A DNA stretch of 19,055 bases, from the NCBI GenBank assembly GCA_019237595.1, contig JAFAGU010000247.1, forward strand, positions 1 through 19,055, in the 5' to 3' direction. Of the stretch, positions 1 to 7,989 are shown piece after piece. How positions within the stretch are numbered: the stretch's first letter is position 1; each line of letters begins with the position of its first letter. Under the pieces are notes generated by a model, which was not told the DNA's origin, did not search any database, and saw only the letters and a program-made list of their open reading frames with translations. Position numbers and translations under genes: made by a program. The DNA comes from Betaproteobacteria bacterium (GTDB lineage: Bacteria; Pseudomonadota; Gammaproteobacteria; Burkholderiales; SG8-39).

Positions 1-303
1 GTAGGGGATCTCGACGCGATGGATGCGCGCGGCGTCCTCGCCGCACGGAAAGGCCCGCGAAGCGGACACGACGAGCCGGTCGCCGTCGCGCGCGAGCGTG
101 ATGGAATCGGCGGCGACGCCCGGAAGGGCGACGTGCACGCGAACGCCGTCAGAGGTCTCGACGACGTCGACCGGCGGCTCCCAGTTTGGAGCGCCGCGAG
201 CGGCGTGCTCGGCGAGGAAGAACTGCCGGTGCAGGCGGTCGGCGCGCTCGAGCATCGACAGCGCTTCGCTCCACATCCAGCTCGAAAGGTCCCGGGATCT
301 CAC
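1..303 (-). CDS. Hsp20/alpha-crystallin family small heat-shock protein (3' end cut by window edge)
   Basis: The reverse strand reads 101 codons from a GTG at 303 and runs off the left edge. It begins VRSRDLSSWMWSEALSMLER, continues with a Gln-Phe-Phe segment, and then has WEPPVDVVETSDGVRVHVAL-PGV. This last part matches the first strands of the alpha-crystallin domain (W-x-P-P-V-D-x-x-E, then V-x-x-x-L-P-G-V). Members of this family are ATP-independent holdase chaperones that form oligomers in the cytoplasm. The C-terminal half of the domain and the I-x-I tail lie outside the window. I prefer GTG 303 because related proteins carry a similar S-W-M-W N-terminus; ATG 276 is the alternative. Neither has a good Shine-Dalgarno sequence. 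It follows the hydrolase gene on the same strand after about 105 bp. Confidence 0.8.
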   Translation of the reverse strand, partial: MRSRDLSSWMWSEALSMLERADRLHRQFFLAEHAARGAPNWEPPVDVVETSDGVRVHVALPGVAADSITLARDGDRLVVSASRAFPCGEDAARIHRVEIPY

Positions 304-312
304 TGCGCCTAG

Positions 313-328
313 ATGGCGGCGAAGGCCG
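313..328. other. GC-rich hairpin between hydrolase and hsp20
   Basis: GGCGGC-GAAG-GCCGCC forms a perfect 6-bp stem with a 4-nt loop, ten bases upstream of the Hsp20 GTG on the minus strand. There is no T-tract on either side, so it is not a convincing intrinsic terminator. It could be a processing or stabilising hairpin between the two genes, or chance in GC-rich DNA. Confidence 0.3.
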
Positions 329-408
329 CCGAATCAAGGGCCGCAAGAATGCCGTCCCGAATCAGCTCCTTGGCCGATCGGGCGGCAAAGACCTCGTTGT
401 CCGCGCGG

Positions 409-1650
409 CTAGCGCGATCCGGTGGAAGCGGTAACGCCGGGCTTGGCGGCGGCCTGCCTGAGCTCTGCCTCGGGCTTCCAGACCACTTCGCTGTCCACGG
501 CGTAGAGCGCGCAGGAGCCGCCGGCCACGTTGCGGCACTCGCGCAGCGCCGTCTCGCGCGCTTCGGCAAGGCCGCCCGCGAAGCCGCAGCGGCCGTCGTC
601 GCTCACGGCATAGGCGCGCGGGCTGGGCGATTCGAGGAAGACGCGGTAGAGACCCTTGCAGGAATCGCTCGTGACTTGCGTCGGCGCGGAGGCCTGGAGA
701 AGCTCGCCGGGCGCCTGGATCGGATCGAACCGCACATGGTTCGCGGCGAGGAATTTCTCGACCGTCGGAAGCCAGTAGCGCACGCCGAGGAGCTCGCCGA
801 AGAGGTAGTGGCCGTCGCGGCCGAAGGCCGGCTGCACCACGTACTGCACCTGCTTCGCGCCCGCGGCAGTCAACCGGTCGTACCAGAGCTTCGAGGTCGC
901 CGGGTTGAAGTACTTGTCGTTTTCCGCGTAGTGCATGAGCACCGGCACCTGGATGTCGCGGCCCATGGCGTCGAACATCCTCGCCATCGCCTCGACCGCG
1001 CACGGCACGCCGGGGCGCAGGTCCGGGTTGCCGCCGCGGCCGGCGGCGAAGCCCAGCACCGCGACCAGCCCTTCCGGGTGGCGCGTCGCGGCAGCAAACA
1101 TCGAAACGACGCCGCCCGCGGACTGGCCGGCGAGGATCATGCGCGAGCCATCCACGTAGGGAAGCCGGCGCGCGTAGTTGTACGCAGCCATCACGTCGTC
1201 GGCGGCGGCGTTCTCGCCGCGGAAGTAGTCCGGCTTGCGGCAGGATCCCGCGTCCTCGGCGAACTCGCCGCCCGTGTCGCCGAAGCCGCGGCGCATCGGC
1301 ATCACGACGACGAAGCCGCGGCGCGCGAGAATCGGCGCCGCGACCGCGAAGTCGTTCGCCGGCGATTCCGTGAGGCGCTCGCGCTCGGAGCCCGCGACGC
1401 CGTGGTTCAGGATGATGGCGCCGTAAGGCCCGGGGCCCGCCGGGCGGAGGATCGTGGCGGCGACTTCGTAGCCGCCGGGCGCCGCAATGCGCGCCTCCTC
1501 CTGGATGAGCTTCGGTCCGAAGGCCGGCGCTGCGATGGCCTTGCCCGCGACGAGCACGCACGCCGCGATGACCCCGATGAAGATTCCAAGCGAGGCGACC
1601 GAGCTGCCGATCGCCGCAAGAACTGCGTTCCCCTTCGTCTTGCCCAGCAC
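409..1650 (-). CDS. Exported alpha/beta hydrolase (dienelactone hydrolase/peptidase-like) with Cys-containing C-terminal domain
   Basis: This 413-aa protein starts at GTG 1650, nine bases after a good Shine-Dalgarno (GGGAGGG). Residues 10-41 form a hydrophobic signal or anchor ending in AIAAP, so it is probably periplasmic or membrane-bound. Residues 58-305 are an alpha/beta-hydrolase fold. LNHGVAG at 81-87 is the oxyanion-side loop. GQSAGG at 175-180 holds the nucleophile Ser177. Asp245 (AEND) and His281 (RDGH) complete a plausible triad. Residues 327-391 form a separate module with Cys331, Cys355, Cys372 and Cys380, a central PRAYAVS and a terminal YAVDSEVVW. Similar tails occur on other proteobacterial hydrolases and resemble stand-alone DUF4189-like domains. 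The substrate cannot be told from sequence. It is divergent from gshA across 122 bp. Confidence 0.8.
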   Translation of the reverse strand: MLGKTKGNAVLAAIGSSVASLGIFIGVIAACVLVAGKAIAAPAFGPKLIQEEARIAAPGGYEVAATILRPAGPGPYGAIILNHGVAGSERERLTESPANDFAVAAPILARRGFVVVMPMRRGFGDTGGEFAEDAGSCRKPDYFRGENAAADDVMAAYNYARRLPYVDGSRMILAGQSAGGVVSMFAAATRHPEGLVAVLGFAAGRGGNPDLRPGVPCAVEAMARMFDAMGRDIQVPVLMHYAENDKYFNPATSKLWYDRLTAAGAKQVQYVVQPAFGRDGHYLFGELLGVRYWLPTVEKFLAANHVRFDPIQAPGELLQASAPTQVTSDSCKGLYRVFLESPSPRAYAVSDDGRCGFAGGLAEARETALRECRNVAGGSCALYAVDSEVVWKPEAELRQAAAKPGVTASTGSR

Positions 1651-1772
1651 TTGCCGCTACCCTCCCTCGTTGAAACTGCGACAGCAGTGTAGCGGGATTC
1701 GCGCGGCGTTAGTAGTCGAAAATCGTAGCGTCGTGTCGTCGCGACAGCGGCCTCTGATACCTTTGTAAGAAC

Positions 1773-3320
1773 ATGAACGGACCGACCGAGCGCCTGCGAG
1801 CGCTGACTCCCGCGGTGCTCGCGCAAATCCGCCGCGGCATCGAGAAAGAAAGCCTGCGCGTGCGCCCGGACGGCGCGCTTTCGCTCGCACCGCACCCCGT
1901 GGCGCTCGGCTCGCCGCTCACACATCCGCACATCACCACCGACTTCAGCGAGTCGCAGCTGGAGCTCATCACCGGCGTGCATACGGCGGTCGACGCCTGC
2001 CTCGCCGAGCTCACGCGCATTCACCAATTCGTCTACAAGGCGCTTCCCGAGGGCGAGCTGCTTTGGGGCTCGAGCATGCCGTGCAACCTGCCCGGCGACG
2101 ACGACATCCCGATCGGCCGCTACGGCCGCTCGAACATCGGCCGGATGAAGACGATCTACCGCACGGGGCTCTCGCACCGCTACGGCCGGCGCATGCAGAC
2201 TATCTCCGGCATCCACTACAACTTCTCGCTGCCGGGGCTCGTCTCCGAGGATTATTTCGCGCTCATCCGTAACTTCCGCCGGCATTCCTGGCTGCCGCTG
2301 TATCTCTTCGGCGCCTCGCCTGCCGTGTGCTCCACGTTCGTCGCCGGGCGCACGCACGAGCTGCGCGAGCTCGCCCGCGGCACGCTCTACCTGCCGCACG
2401 CCACGTCGCTGCGCATGGGGCGCCTGGGCTACCAGAGCGACGCGCAAGCCGCGCTCTGCGTGAGCTACAACAACCTCGACAACTACGCGGCCTCGCTCGA
2501 CGCGGCGCTCACGCGGCCCTTCCCGGCCTACGAGCGCATCGGCGTGCGCAAGGGAGACGAATACCTGCAGCTCAACACGACGCTGCTCCAGATCGAGAAC
2601 GAGTTCTACAGCACGGTGCGGCCGAAGCGCCGCACGCGCCCGGGCGAGCGGCCGCTGCACGCGCTGCGCGAGCGCGGCGTCGAGTACGTCGAGGTGCGGC
2701 TCATGGACCTCGATCCCTTCGAGGCGGTGGGCATCCATCCGCAGACGATGCGCCTCCTCGACGTCCTCCTCCTGCATTGCCACCTGGGCGAAAGCCCGCC
2801 CGACACGCTCCAGGAGATCGCCGCGATCGGCCGCAACCAGCACCTCGTTGCCGCGCGCGGCCGCGAGCCGGGACTCTCGCTCACGCGGTTCGGAAAACCG
2901 GCCCGGCTTGCCGACTGGGCGGGCGAGATCCTCGCCGAGTGCGAGCCGATCGCCGCCGCGCTCGACGCCGCCCAAGGCGGCGGCGCGGCTCACGCCGAGG
3001 CCGTCGCCCATGCAAGGAAGCTCGTCGCCGATGCAAGCCTCACCCCCTCGGCGCGCGTCCTCGACGCGATGGCAAGGAATCACCAGGACGTGTACGTTCG
3101 TTTTGCCTTGGCCCAGTCCCTCCTGCACGCCGGCTACCTGCGCGGCCTCGCCTTCCCCGAGGAGGCGCGGCGCTTCTTCGAGAACCTCGCGGCAAAGTCG
3201 CTCGCCGAGCAGGAGAAGATCGAGGCCTCCGACACGCTCGATTTCGAGAGCTACCGGCGCAAGTACCTCGCGCACGACACCCTCATCATCGGCCAGCCGC
3301 GCTACCGCGAGGATCGATGA
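1773..3320 (+). CDS. gshA: Glutamate-cysteine ligase, proteobacterial GshA type
   Basis: This cytoplasmic enzyme joins L-glutamate and L-cysteine using ATP, the first and usually rate-limiting step of glutathione synthesis. The 515-aa length fits the family (E. coli about 518). Signatures include GIEKESLRV at residues 22-30 with metal/ATP-site glutamates E24 and E26, TTDFSESQLELITG at 55-68, CNLPGDDDIPIGRYG at 104-118, and GLSHRYGRRMQTISGIHYNF at 132-151. LYLFGASPAVC follows at about 177. The start is ATG 1773; the preceding TTTGTAAGAAC is a poor Shine-Dalgarno. Its TGA overlaps the next gene's ATG. gshB is not in this window. The 122 bp upstream is shared with the divergent hydrolase, and I see no firm promoter in it. 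Confidence 0.96.
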   Translation: MNGPTERLRALTPAVLAQIRRGIEKESLRVRPDGALSLAPHPVALGSPLTHPHITTDFSESQLELITGVHTAVDACLAELTRIHQFVYKALPEGELLWGSSMPCNLPGDDDIPIGRYGRSNIGRMKTIYRTGLSHRYGRRMQTISGIHYNFSLPGLVSEDYFALIRNFRRHSWLPLYLFGASPAVCSTFVAGRTHELRELARGTLYLPHATSLRMGRLGYQSDAQAALCVSYNNLDNYAASLDAALTRPFPAYERIGVRKGDEYLQLNTTLLQIENEFYSTVRPKRRTRPGERPLHALRERGVEYVEVRLMDLDPFEAVGIHPQTMRLLDVLLLHCHLGESPPDTLQEIAAIGRNQHLVAARGREPGLSLTRFGKPARLADWAGEILAECEPIAAALDAAQGGGAAHAEAVAHARKLVADASLTPSARVLDAMARNHQDVYVRFALAQSLLHAGYLRGLAFPEEARRFFENLAAKSLAEQEKIEASDTLDFESYRRKYLAHDTLIIGQPRYREDR

Positions 3321-3796
3321 GGGCAGCGTCCGCCCTGCTTCTGCTGCTGCTACCGGCGATCGCGGCGGCCGGCGAGCTCGGCCTCAACCTCTACAGCGCG
3401 TCGTACCACTTCGAGCGAAGCCGGGCGCGCGACCTGGGCCTCGACAACGAATTCAATCCGGGTGCGGGCGTGCGCTACCGCGACCGGCTCGCAGAGCGGT
3501 GGGACTGGTTCGTCGACGCGGGCGCCTACCGGGACTCGGGGCGGCACACCGCGATCGTCGCCGGGCCCGGCGCGTTCTGGAAGGCCGGGGAAGGCCTGCG
3601 CCTGGGCGGCGCGCTCGCTTTCTTCCACAGCGCAAGCTACAACCAGGGCCGCGCGTTCATCGCGCCCGTTCCGGTCGCGGCCTACGAGTGGCGTTCCGTT
3701 TCGCTCAACGTCACCTACTTTCCGCGCATCTCGAACTTCAACGACATCAATACGCTCGGCTTCTGGGTGACGATCTGGCCCGCCGCGCTGCAATAG
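3317..3796 (+). CDS. Small outer-membrane beta-barrel protein, function unknown
   Basis: This 159-aa protein starts at ATG 3317 in an ATGA overlap with the gshA stop, so translation is probably coupled. Residues 1-18 are a classical signal peptide (Leu-rich core, AIAAA-G cleavage site). The mature part alternates polar and aromatic residues as in a small 8-strand barrel: LGLNLYSASYHFE, NPGAGVRYRD, WDWFVDAGAY, LGGALAFF, SLNVTYFP. It ends on an aromatic-rich strand (LGFWVTIWP), as outer-membrane barrels do. It resembles the general class of PagP/PagL-like or other small envelope barrels, but I cannot assign catalytic residues. The gshA linkage may only be transcriptional. A hairpin that can act in both directions lies 14 bp past the stop. 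Confidence 0.75.
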   Translation: MRAASALLLLLLPAIAAAGELGLNLYSASYHFERSRARDLGLDNEFNPGAGVRYRDRLAERWDWFVDAGAYRDSGRHTAIVAGPGAFWKAGEGLRLGGALAFFHSASYNQGRAFIAPVPVAAYEWRSVSLNVTYFPRISNFNDINTLGFWVTIWPAALQ

Positions 3797-3800
3797 CGCA

Positions 3801-3825
3801 ATAAAAAAGGCGGGCCGAAGCCCGC
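3801..3825 (-). terminator. Rho-independent terminator of the DUF3293 gene
   Basis: Read on the minus strand, GCGGGC-TTCG-GCCCGC (a 6-bp perfect stem with a stable UUCG loop) is followed by CCTTTTTTAT. It begins only a few bases after the DUF3293 stop at 3829. The stem may also slow plus-strand transcripts leaving the beta-barrel gene, but the U-run exists only on the minus strand. Confidence 0.9.
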
Positions 3826-3828
3826 GGT

Positions 3829-4257
3829 TCAGACGAGGACGACGAGCTCCGGCGCGCGCCCGCGCTCGAGGAAGACGATCGCGTTCTGCTCGAGCGCGCG
3901 CCCGAGGCCTTCCGCTTCCTCGCGTGGGATGCCGCAGACGAGCACCGCCGCCTCGGCAGGCCACTCGCCCTTCGGGTCCCGGCCCTCGGCGGCGTAGCGG
4001 CGGTAGCGCGTCGAGGCGAGGAGCGAGTTCATGCGCAGGAAGCTCTCCGCGTTCGCGCGCGCGCCCTCGCGCCGCCCATGCCGGTTCCCCGGCGAGACGA
4101 AGGCCGCGGTGGAAACGTCTTGGGCGTCGAGGAGCTCGTCGAGCGCCGCATTGGGCTCCCCGACGTGGAACACGATCTGCGGAGCGTCGGCGTTGTACGC
4201 GAAGACGACGTAGTCCGCCTTTTCGTACGCTTCGCGAAGGCCGGGCGGCAGGGGCAT
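3829..4257 (-). CDS. DUF3293 family protein
   Basis: This 142-aa soluble protein has no signal peptide. It fits the DUF3293 pattern: an early YVVFAYNADAPQIVFHVGEP strand, then a central block TAAFVSPGNRHGRREGARAN (the family usually has a T-A-x-N-P-x-S-x-x-x-x-x-N region), then NSLLASTRYRRYAAEGRDP. It ends with EWPAEAAVLVCGI and LEQNAIVFLERG. The biochemical role of the family is unknown to me. The start is ATG 4257 and the gene is divergent from the exonuclease gene. A strong intrinsic terminator follows the stop, so it is probably a single-gene transcript. Confidence 0.8.
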   Translation of the reverse strand: MPLPPGLREAYEKADYVVFAYNADAPQIVFHVGEPNAALDELLDAQDVSTAAFVSPGNRHGRREGARANAESFLRMNSLLASTRYRRYAAEGRDPKGEWPAEAAVLVCGIPREEAEGLGRALEQNAIVFLERGRAPELVVLV

Positions 4258-4345
4258 GTGCCAAGATTAGCGCCGCCTGGACCCCGATTTCATTACGAAG
4301 GAGACGCTCGCCGAGCTCCCGGTTCGCCGCTGGGAGGGCGAGATC

Positions 4346-4858
4346 GTGCTCGTCGAGGACGCCGCCGCGCTCGAGCGCGCCGCGGCGGAGCTGCGCGAGG
4401 AGACGCTCGTCGGCTTCGATACGGAAACGCGCCCGGCCTTCCGACCCGGCGAGCGCTACCTGCCTTCGCTCTTCCAGGCGGCGGCGAAGAGCACGGTCTT
4501 CATCTTTCCCGTCCAGCGATTCGATTGCTCCGCGCTCCTGCGCAGGCTCCTATCCTCGCCGGGCACCGTGAAGGCGGGCATCTCCGTCGCCGACGACCTG
4601 AAGACGCTGAAGGAGCTCTTTCCATTCGACGAGGCTTCGGTCGTCGACGTGGGACGCGTGGCGAAGAAGGCGGGCGCGAAGCAGTCCGGCGTGAGGAACC
4701 TCGCCGGACTGTGCCTTGGCTTTCGCATCCCTAAGAGAAAGAGCACTTCCAACTGGGCCGCGCCGCGGCTCTCGCCGCAGCAGCTCCTTTACGCGGCGAC
4801 CGACGCGTGGGCCTGCCGGGAGCTCGCGCTCCACTTCGCGCGGCTAGGGCTTCTTTGA
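4346..4858 (+). CDS. RNase D-like 3'-5' exonuclease (DnaQ/DEDDy fold)
   Basis: From GTG 4346 this is a 170-aa single-domain 3'-5' exonuclease. Motif Exo I is GFDTET with D25 and E27. Exo II is the GISVADDLKTLK block with D83 or D84. Exo III is YAATDAWACREL with Y149 and D153, making it the DEDDy type related to RNase D and the WRN exonuclease domain. It has no HRDC domain, so it is shorter than RNase D. Conserved GVRNLA and KSTSNWAAPRLSPQQLLYAA are present. It probably trims RNA or DNA 3' ends in the cytoplasm. GTG 4346 has GGGAGG eight bases upstream. The frame is open and family-like back to about 4292 (ITKETLAELPVRRWEG) but offers only CTG or ATT starts there. The 3' end overlaps the convergent next gene by 15 bp. 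Confidence 0.88.
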   Translation: MLVEDAAALERAAAELREETLVGFDTETRPAFRPGERYLPSLFQAAAKSTVFIFPVQRFDCSALLRRLLSSPGTVKAGISVADDLKTLKELFPFDEASVVDVGRVAKKAGAKQSGVRNLAGLCLGFRIPKRKSTSNWAAPRLSPQQLLYAATDAWACRELALHFARLGLL

Positions 4859-5131
4859 GCTTTCGCGCCTGCGCAGCGCCTCGTCTTCCCGGTCGGCTTC
4901 CTTGCCGATATCCGTGACGGGCTCCGGGCGCCGCACATCAGTGGCGGAGCTCCCCGTGGAGGCGCTCTCCGGCTTCTCCTTCTTCTGCGCCGCTCGATCC
5001 TCGGGATCGCGGCGATTGTCGGGCAGCTTCGCCGAAGCGCTCGCCGGATCGCCTTCCGTCGCGGAATAGGCGGCAACGCCGATCGCGCCGGCAACCGAAG
5101 CGAGCAAGGCAACGAGGCGCAGGCCACGCAT
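4844..5131 (-). CDS. Small exported or membrane-anchored hypothetical protein
   Basis: This is a 95-aa reading frame whose N-terminus (MRGLRLVALLASVAGAIGVA) has a basic start and a hydrophobic stretch like a signal peptide or single anchor. It is followed by a charged, low-complexity tail rich in Glu, Lys, Arg, Ser and Asp, with no Cys. No family is recognised. The tail is likely disordered. No strong Shine-Dalgarno precedes ATG 5131. Its 3' end overlaps the exonuclease gene by 15 bp in convergent orientation. The typical signal-like N-terminus argues for a real gene, but the skewed composition means it could be a chance frame. Confidence 0.5.
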   Translation of the reverse strand: MRGLRLVALLASVAGAIGVAAYSATEGDPASASAKLPDNRRDPEDRAAQKKEKPESASTGSSATDVRRPEPVTDIGKEADREDEALRRRESSKKP

Positions 5132-5169
5132 GCCGCGGACGTTAGCGCGGCGGCGCTCAGCGTGTCTAT

Positions 5170-5184
5170 GGTTCCGCGGGAACC
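5170..5184. other. Perfect small inverted repeat after the M20 peptidase gene
   Basis: GGTTCC-GCG-GGAACC is a 6-bp stem with a 3-nt loop located 26 bp beyond the M20 peptidase stop on the minus strand. There is no T-run, so it would at best be a weak terminator or a 3'-end stabilising hairpin. Confidence 0.35.
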
Positions 5185-5209
5185 GTCGCGCGCAGGCGAC
5201 GGAGGTTTG

Positions 5210-6625
<1,416 letters not shown>

Positions 6626-6634
6626 GCCGCCATT

Positions 6635-7159
6635 CTAGGATTGGGCGCCGGCAAGCGTCCGGCGCGGGCGGCCCCGGGAGCGATGCAGGGCGACCGGCTT
6701 CGGGACGACGCGATACTCGGCGTCAGGTTCCGTGACGGCGTGGAGGAAGGGATTGCGCACGCGCAAGCTTCCGAACGTCATTCCATCCTGCAGGTCCTCG
6801 GTCAGGAGCGTCTCGCAGGCGAGCGCCTGGGCCGCCGACACCACCAGGCTGTCCCACCAGGACAGGCGGTACCGGTACTCGATCCGATACGCACCCTCCA
6901 TCACCTGCTCGTCGATGGATTGCACCGGCCACGCGAGGTATTGCCGGACGTCGTCCCAGGCAAGCTCGCGGGAGACGCGCGGCTCGAGCTTCCGCGTTGC
7001 GATGACATAGAACTCGGACAGCACCTGCACGCTCGTGCACGCGCGGCGCTCGCGCCAGAGCCGCGCGATCCATTCCGCCGCCCTCGCCTGCTTGACCGGG
7101 GCGCGCGGGTCCCGCGCGTAGACGAGGACGTTAGCGTCGACGAAGCATCGGCCGGTCAT
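6635..7159 (-). CDS. vapC: PIN-domain ribonuclease toxin (VapC-like) with C-terminal extension
   Basis: From ATG 7159 this is a 174-aa protein beginning MTGRCFVDANVLVYARDP. The acidic PIN residues are D8 (VDAN), E49 (LSEFY), D103 (WWDSL) and D122 or D125 (TEDLQDG), which bind Mg2+ in VapC-type RNases. PIN toxins usually end near the motif R-V-x-N-P-F, here at residue 138. This protein continues for about 36 more residues rich in Arg, Pro and Val (PKPVALHRSRGRPRRTLAG), possibly through loss of an earlier stop. The start overlaps the antitoxin's 3' end by 29 nt, the usual coupled arrangement. VapC toxins cleave tRNA or rRNA when free; the target here is unknown. Confidence 0.9.
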   Translation of the reverse strand: MTGRCFVDANVLVYARDPRAPVKQARAAEWIARLWRERRACTSVQVLSEFYVIATRKLEPRVSRELAWDDVRQYLAWPVQSIDEQVMEGAYRIEYRYRLSWWDSLVVSAAQALACETLLTEDLQDGMTFGSLRVRNPFLHAVTEPDAEYRVVPKPVALHRSRGRPRRTLAGAQS

Positions 7160-7388
7160 GCAGCTCTTCGCGCGCCGGGTACTTCTGCGGCGGGCCCTTG
7201 AGCGGGAAGGGCTTGGAGGCAAACCAGGCCTTCATCGCCTTCTCGTAGCGGTCGGCTTCCCGCATCTGGTCTCGCAGCGCGTCGCCGACGAAGCGCGAGA
7301 CGCTCATGTTGCGTTCCGCGGCGGCGACCCGGACCCGGGACGCCGTCTCGTCGTCCAGCGTAATCGTGATGTTCTTCATCCAGGACAT
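7131..7388 (-). CDS. vapB: Ribbon-helix-helix antitoxin (VapB-like)
   Basis: This 85-aa protein begins MSWMKNITITLDDETASRVR. The MKNITITLDD strand followed by two helices (RVAAAERNMSVSRFVGDALR) is a typical Arc/MetJ ribbon-helix-helix DNA-binding domain. The tail after residue 50, ending KPFPLKGPPQKYPAREELHD, matches antitoxins paired with PIN toxins and should bind the toxin. Two starts are possible: ATG 7388 and ATG 7379. The second fits homologues better, since the RHH strand begins there. Neither has a clear Shine-Dalgarno. As in other TA pairs it probably represses its own promoter in the 31-bp gap upstream, where a palindrome lies. Confidence 0.9.
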   Translation of the reverse strand: MSWMKNITITLDDETASRVRVAAAERNMSVSRFVGDALRDQMREADRYEKAMKAWFASKPFPLKGPPQKYPAREELHDRPMLRRR

Positions 7389-7390
7389 AA

Positions 7391-7417
7391 ATTACACGGA
7401 TCCAGTGTGATTAACAA
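7391..7417 (-). promoter_or_regulatory. Candidate vapBC promoter and operator
   Basis: The 31-bp gap between the STAS-like gene and vapB is AT-richer than its surroundings. On the minus strand it holds TTGTTA (7417-7412), a 15-nt spacer and TGTAAT (7396-7391, five of six to the -10 consensus). Between and across these lies an imperfect palindrome, ACAC-GGATCC-A-GTGT on the plus strand (7394-7408), with a GGATCC core. A ribbon-helix-helix antitoxin could bind it. The spacer is short, so the promoter call is tentative. Confidence 0.45.
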
Positions 7418-7419
7418 CG

Positions 7420-7782
7420 CTACCCGTCCAGCAACCATGCCTCCGCGGCCGGTTCCTCCCGAAACGCGCGCACCTGCAGGCCGCGCTGCAAGGCGAGGAG
7501 CTGGATGTACTGGTGCGAGCCGAAGGATTCGGCGCTATCCGACACGAGGGCGAGGCGAAAGCCCGGGATCGCCGCCAGGCGGTCGAACACCGCGGAGAGG
7601 TTGTAGCTCTCGACCTTGAAGATCGCCCGCGACTCGTAGAGGCAAGCCATCACGCGCCCGATGCGCAGGCGCTCCATCTCCTCCACGAGCCGGCGATGCG
7701 CGTCCCTCGTTTCCTCGACGGTCTCGCGCCTTCGCGCCACGGCCCGCAGGTAGCCGGGTCGCAGCTCGAAGGAGAGATCCAT
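7420..7782 (-). CDS. SpoIIAA/STAS-like small conserved protein
   Basis: This is a 120-aa soluble protein with no signal peptide. The pattern of an N-terminal strand (LSFELRPGYLRAVARR), an amphipathic helix (ETRDAHRRLVEEMERL), a strand (IGRVMACLYES), a helix (NLSAVFDRLAAI), then LALVSDSAE and a C-terminal QVRAFREEPAAEAWL fits the SpoIIAA-like/STAS fold seen in many small proteobacterial proteins. Those proteins often end in a segment like F-x-x-E-x-x-A-x-x-W-L, as here. The function is unknown. It lies on the same strand and 31 bp upstream of vapB, but the palindrome in that gap suggests separate control. No Shine-Dalgarno is visible at ATG 7782. Confidence 0.7.
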   Translation of the reverse strand: MDLSFELRPGYLRAVARRRETVEETRDAHRRLVEEMERLRIGRVMACLYESRAIFKVESYNLSAVFDRLAAIPGFRLALVSDSAESFGSHQYIQLLALQRGLQVRAFREEPAAEAWLLDG

Positions 7783-7917
7783 GGGGTTCAGGCGGGATGC
7801 CCGACCGGAACGTCGACCCCGGCGCGCTATCGATGCGCACTCGGCGATCGAGCATTCCGTCGTGCAAGCCTAGGATAGCTCAGTTCGGCGCGGGCGGCCC
7901 TGCAAAAGTACCGCTGG

Positions 7918-7946
7918 AAAAAAAGAAGCCACCCGAAGGTGGCCTC
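7918..7946 (-). terminator. Rho-independent terminator downstream of the helicase gene
   Basis: Minus strand: GCCACC-TTCG-GGTGGC (6-bp perfect stem, UUCG loop) followed by TTCTTTTTTT. It lies about 150 bp beyond the helicase stop, which leaves an unusually long 3' untranslated region before it. Confidence 0.92.
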
Positions 7947-7953
7947 TAGGGGT

Positions 7954-7989
7954 GAGCCATTTCCCGAGGGAGGGCGGGAGGAATGGCTC
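7954..7989 (-). other. Long hairpin in the helicase 3' flank
   Basis: GAGCCATT (7954-7961) is the exact reverse complement of AATGGCTC (7982-7989). Further partial pairing of TCCC with GGGA lies inside. It sits just upstream (minus strand) of the strong terminator, so together they could be the 3' end of a small RNA or a stabilising 3'-UTR structure. There is no independent evidence for an RNA gene. Confidence 0.4.

Noticed and set aside
309..411. Plausible-looking peptide (ADNEVFAARSAKELIRDGIL) between the hydrolase and Hsp20 genes
   Set aside because: The composition looks protein-like, but the frame has no start codon after the hydrolase stop and no recognisable family. It may be the remnant of an older gene end.
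313..1692. Long open frame on the plus strand across the hydrolase gene
   Set aside because: It is rich in Arg, Ala and His without family motifs, and lies antisense to the clear hydrolase. It is a by-product of high G+C content. The same holds for long frames at 5870-7201 (+), 10516-11670 (+), 12687-13901 (+) and 16782-18482 (+).
1737..1744. GTCGCGAC palindrome upstream of gshA
   Set aside because: An 8-bp palindrome is expected often in 70% G+C DNA, and no promoter element lies at the right distance to support an operator.
1407..3275. 622-codon open frame on the minus strand across gshA
   Set aside because: It covers the antisense of a textbook gshA and shows no domain, only Arg/Glu/Val-rich low complexity. 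A similar frame at 13840-15333 (-) is the antisense of the efflux channel gene.
6635..7222. Longer start of the PIN toxin at 7222
   Set aside because: The extra 21 residues are the antisense of nothing useful and precede the typical VapC start (M-x-x-x-F-V-D-A-N) at 7159, which also fits the usual overlap with the antitoxin.
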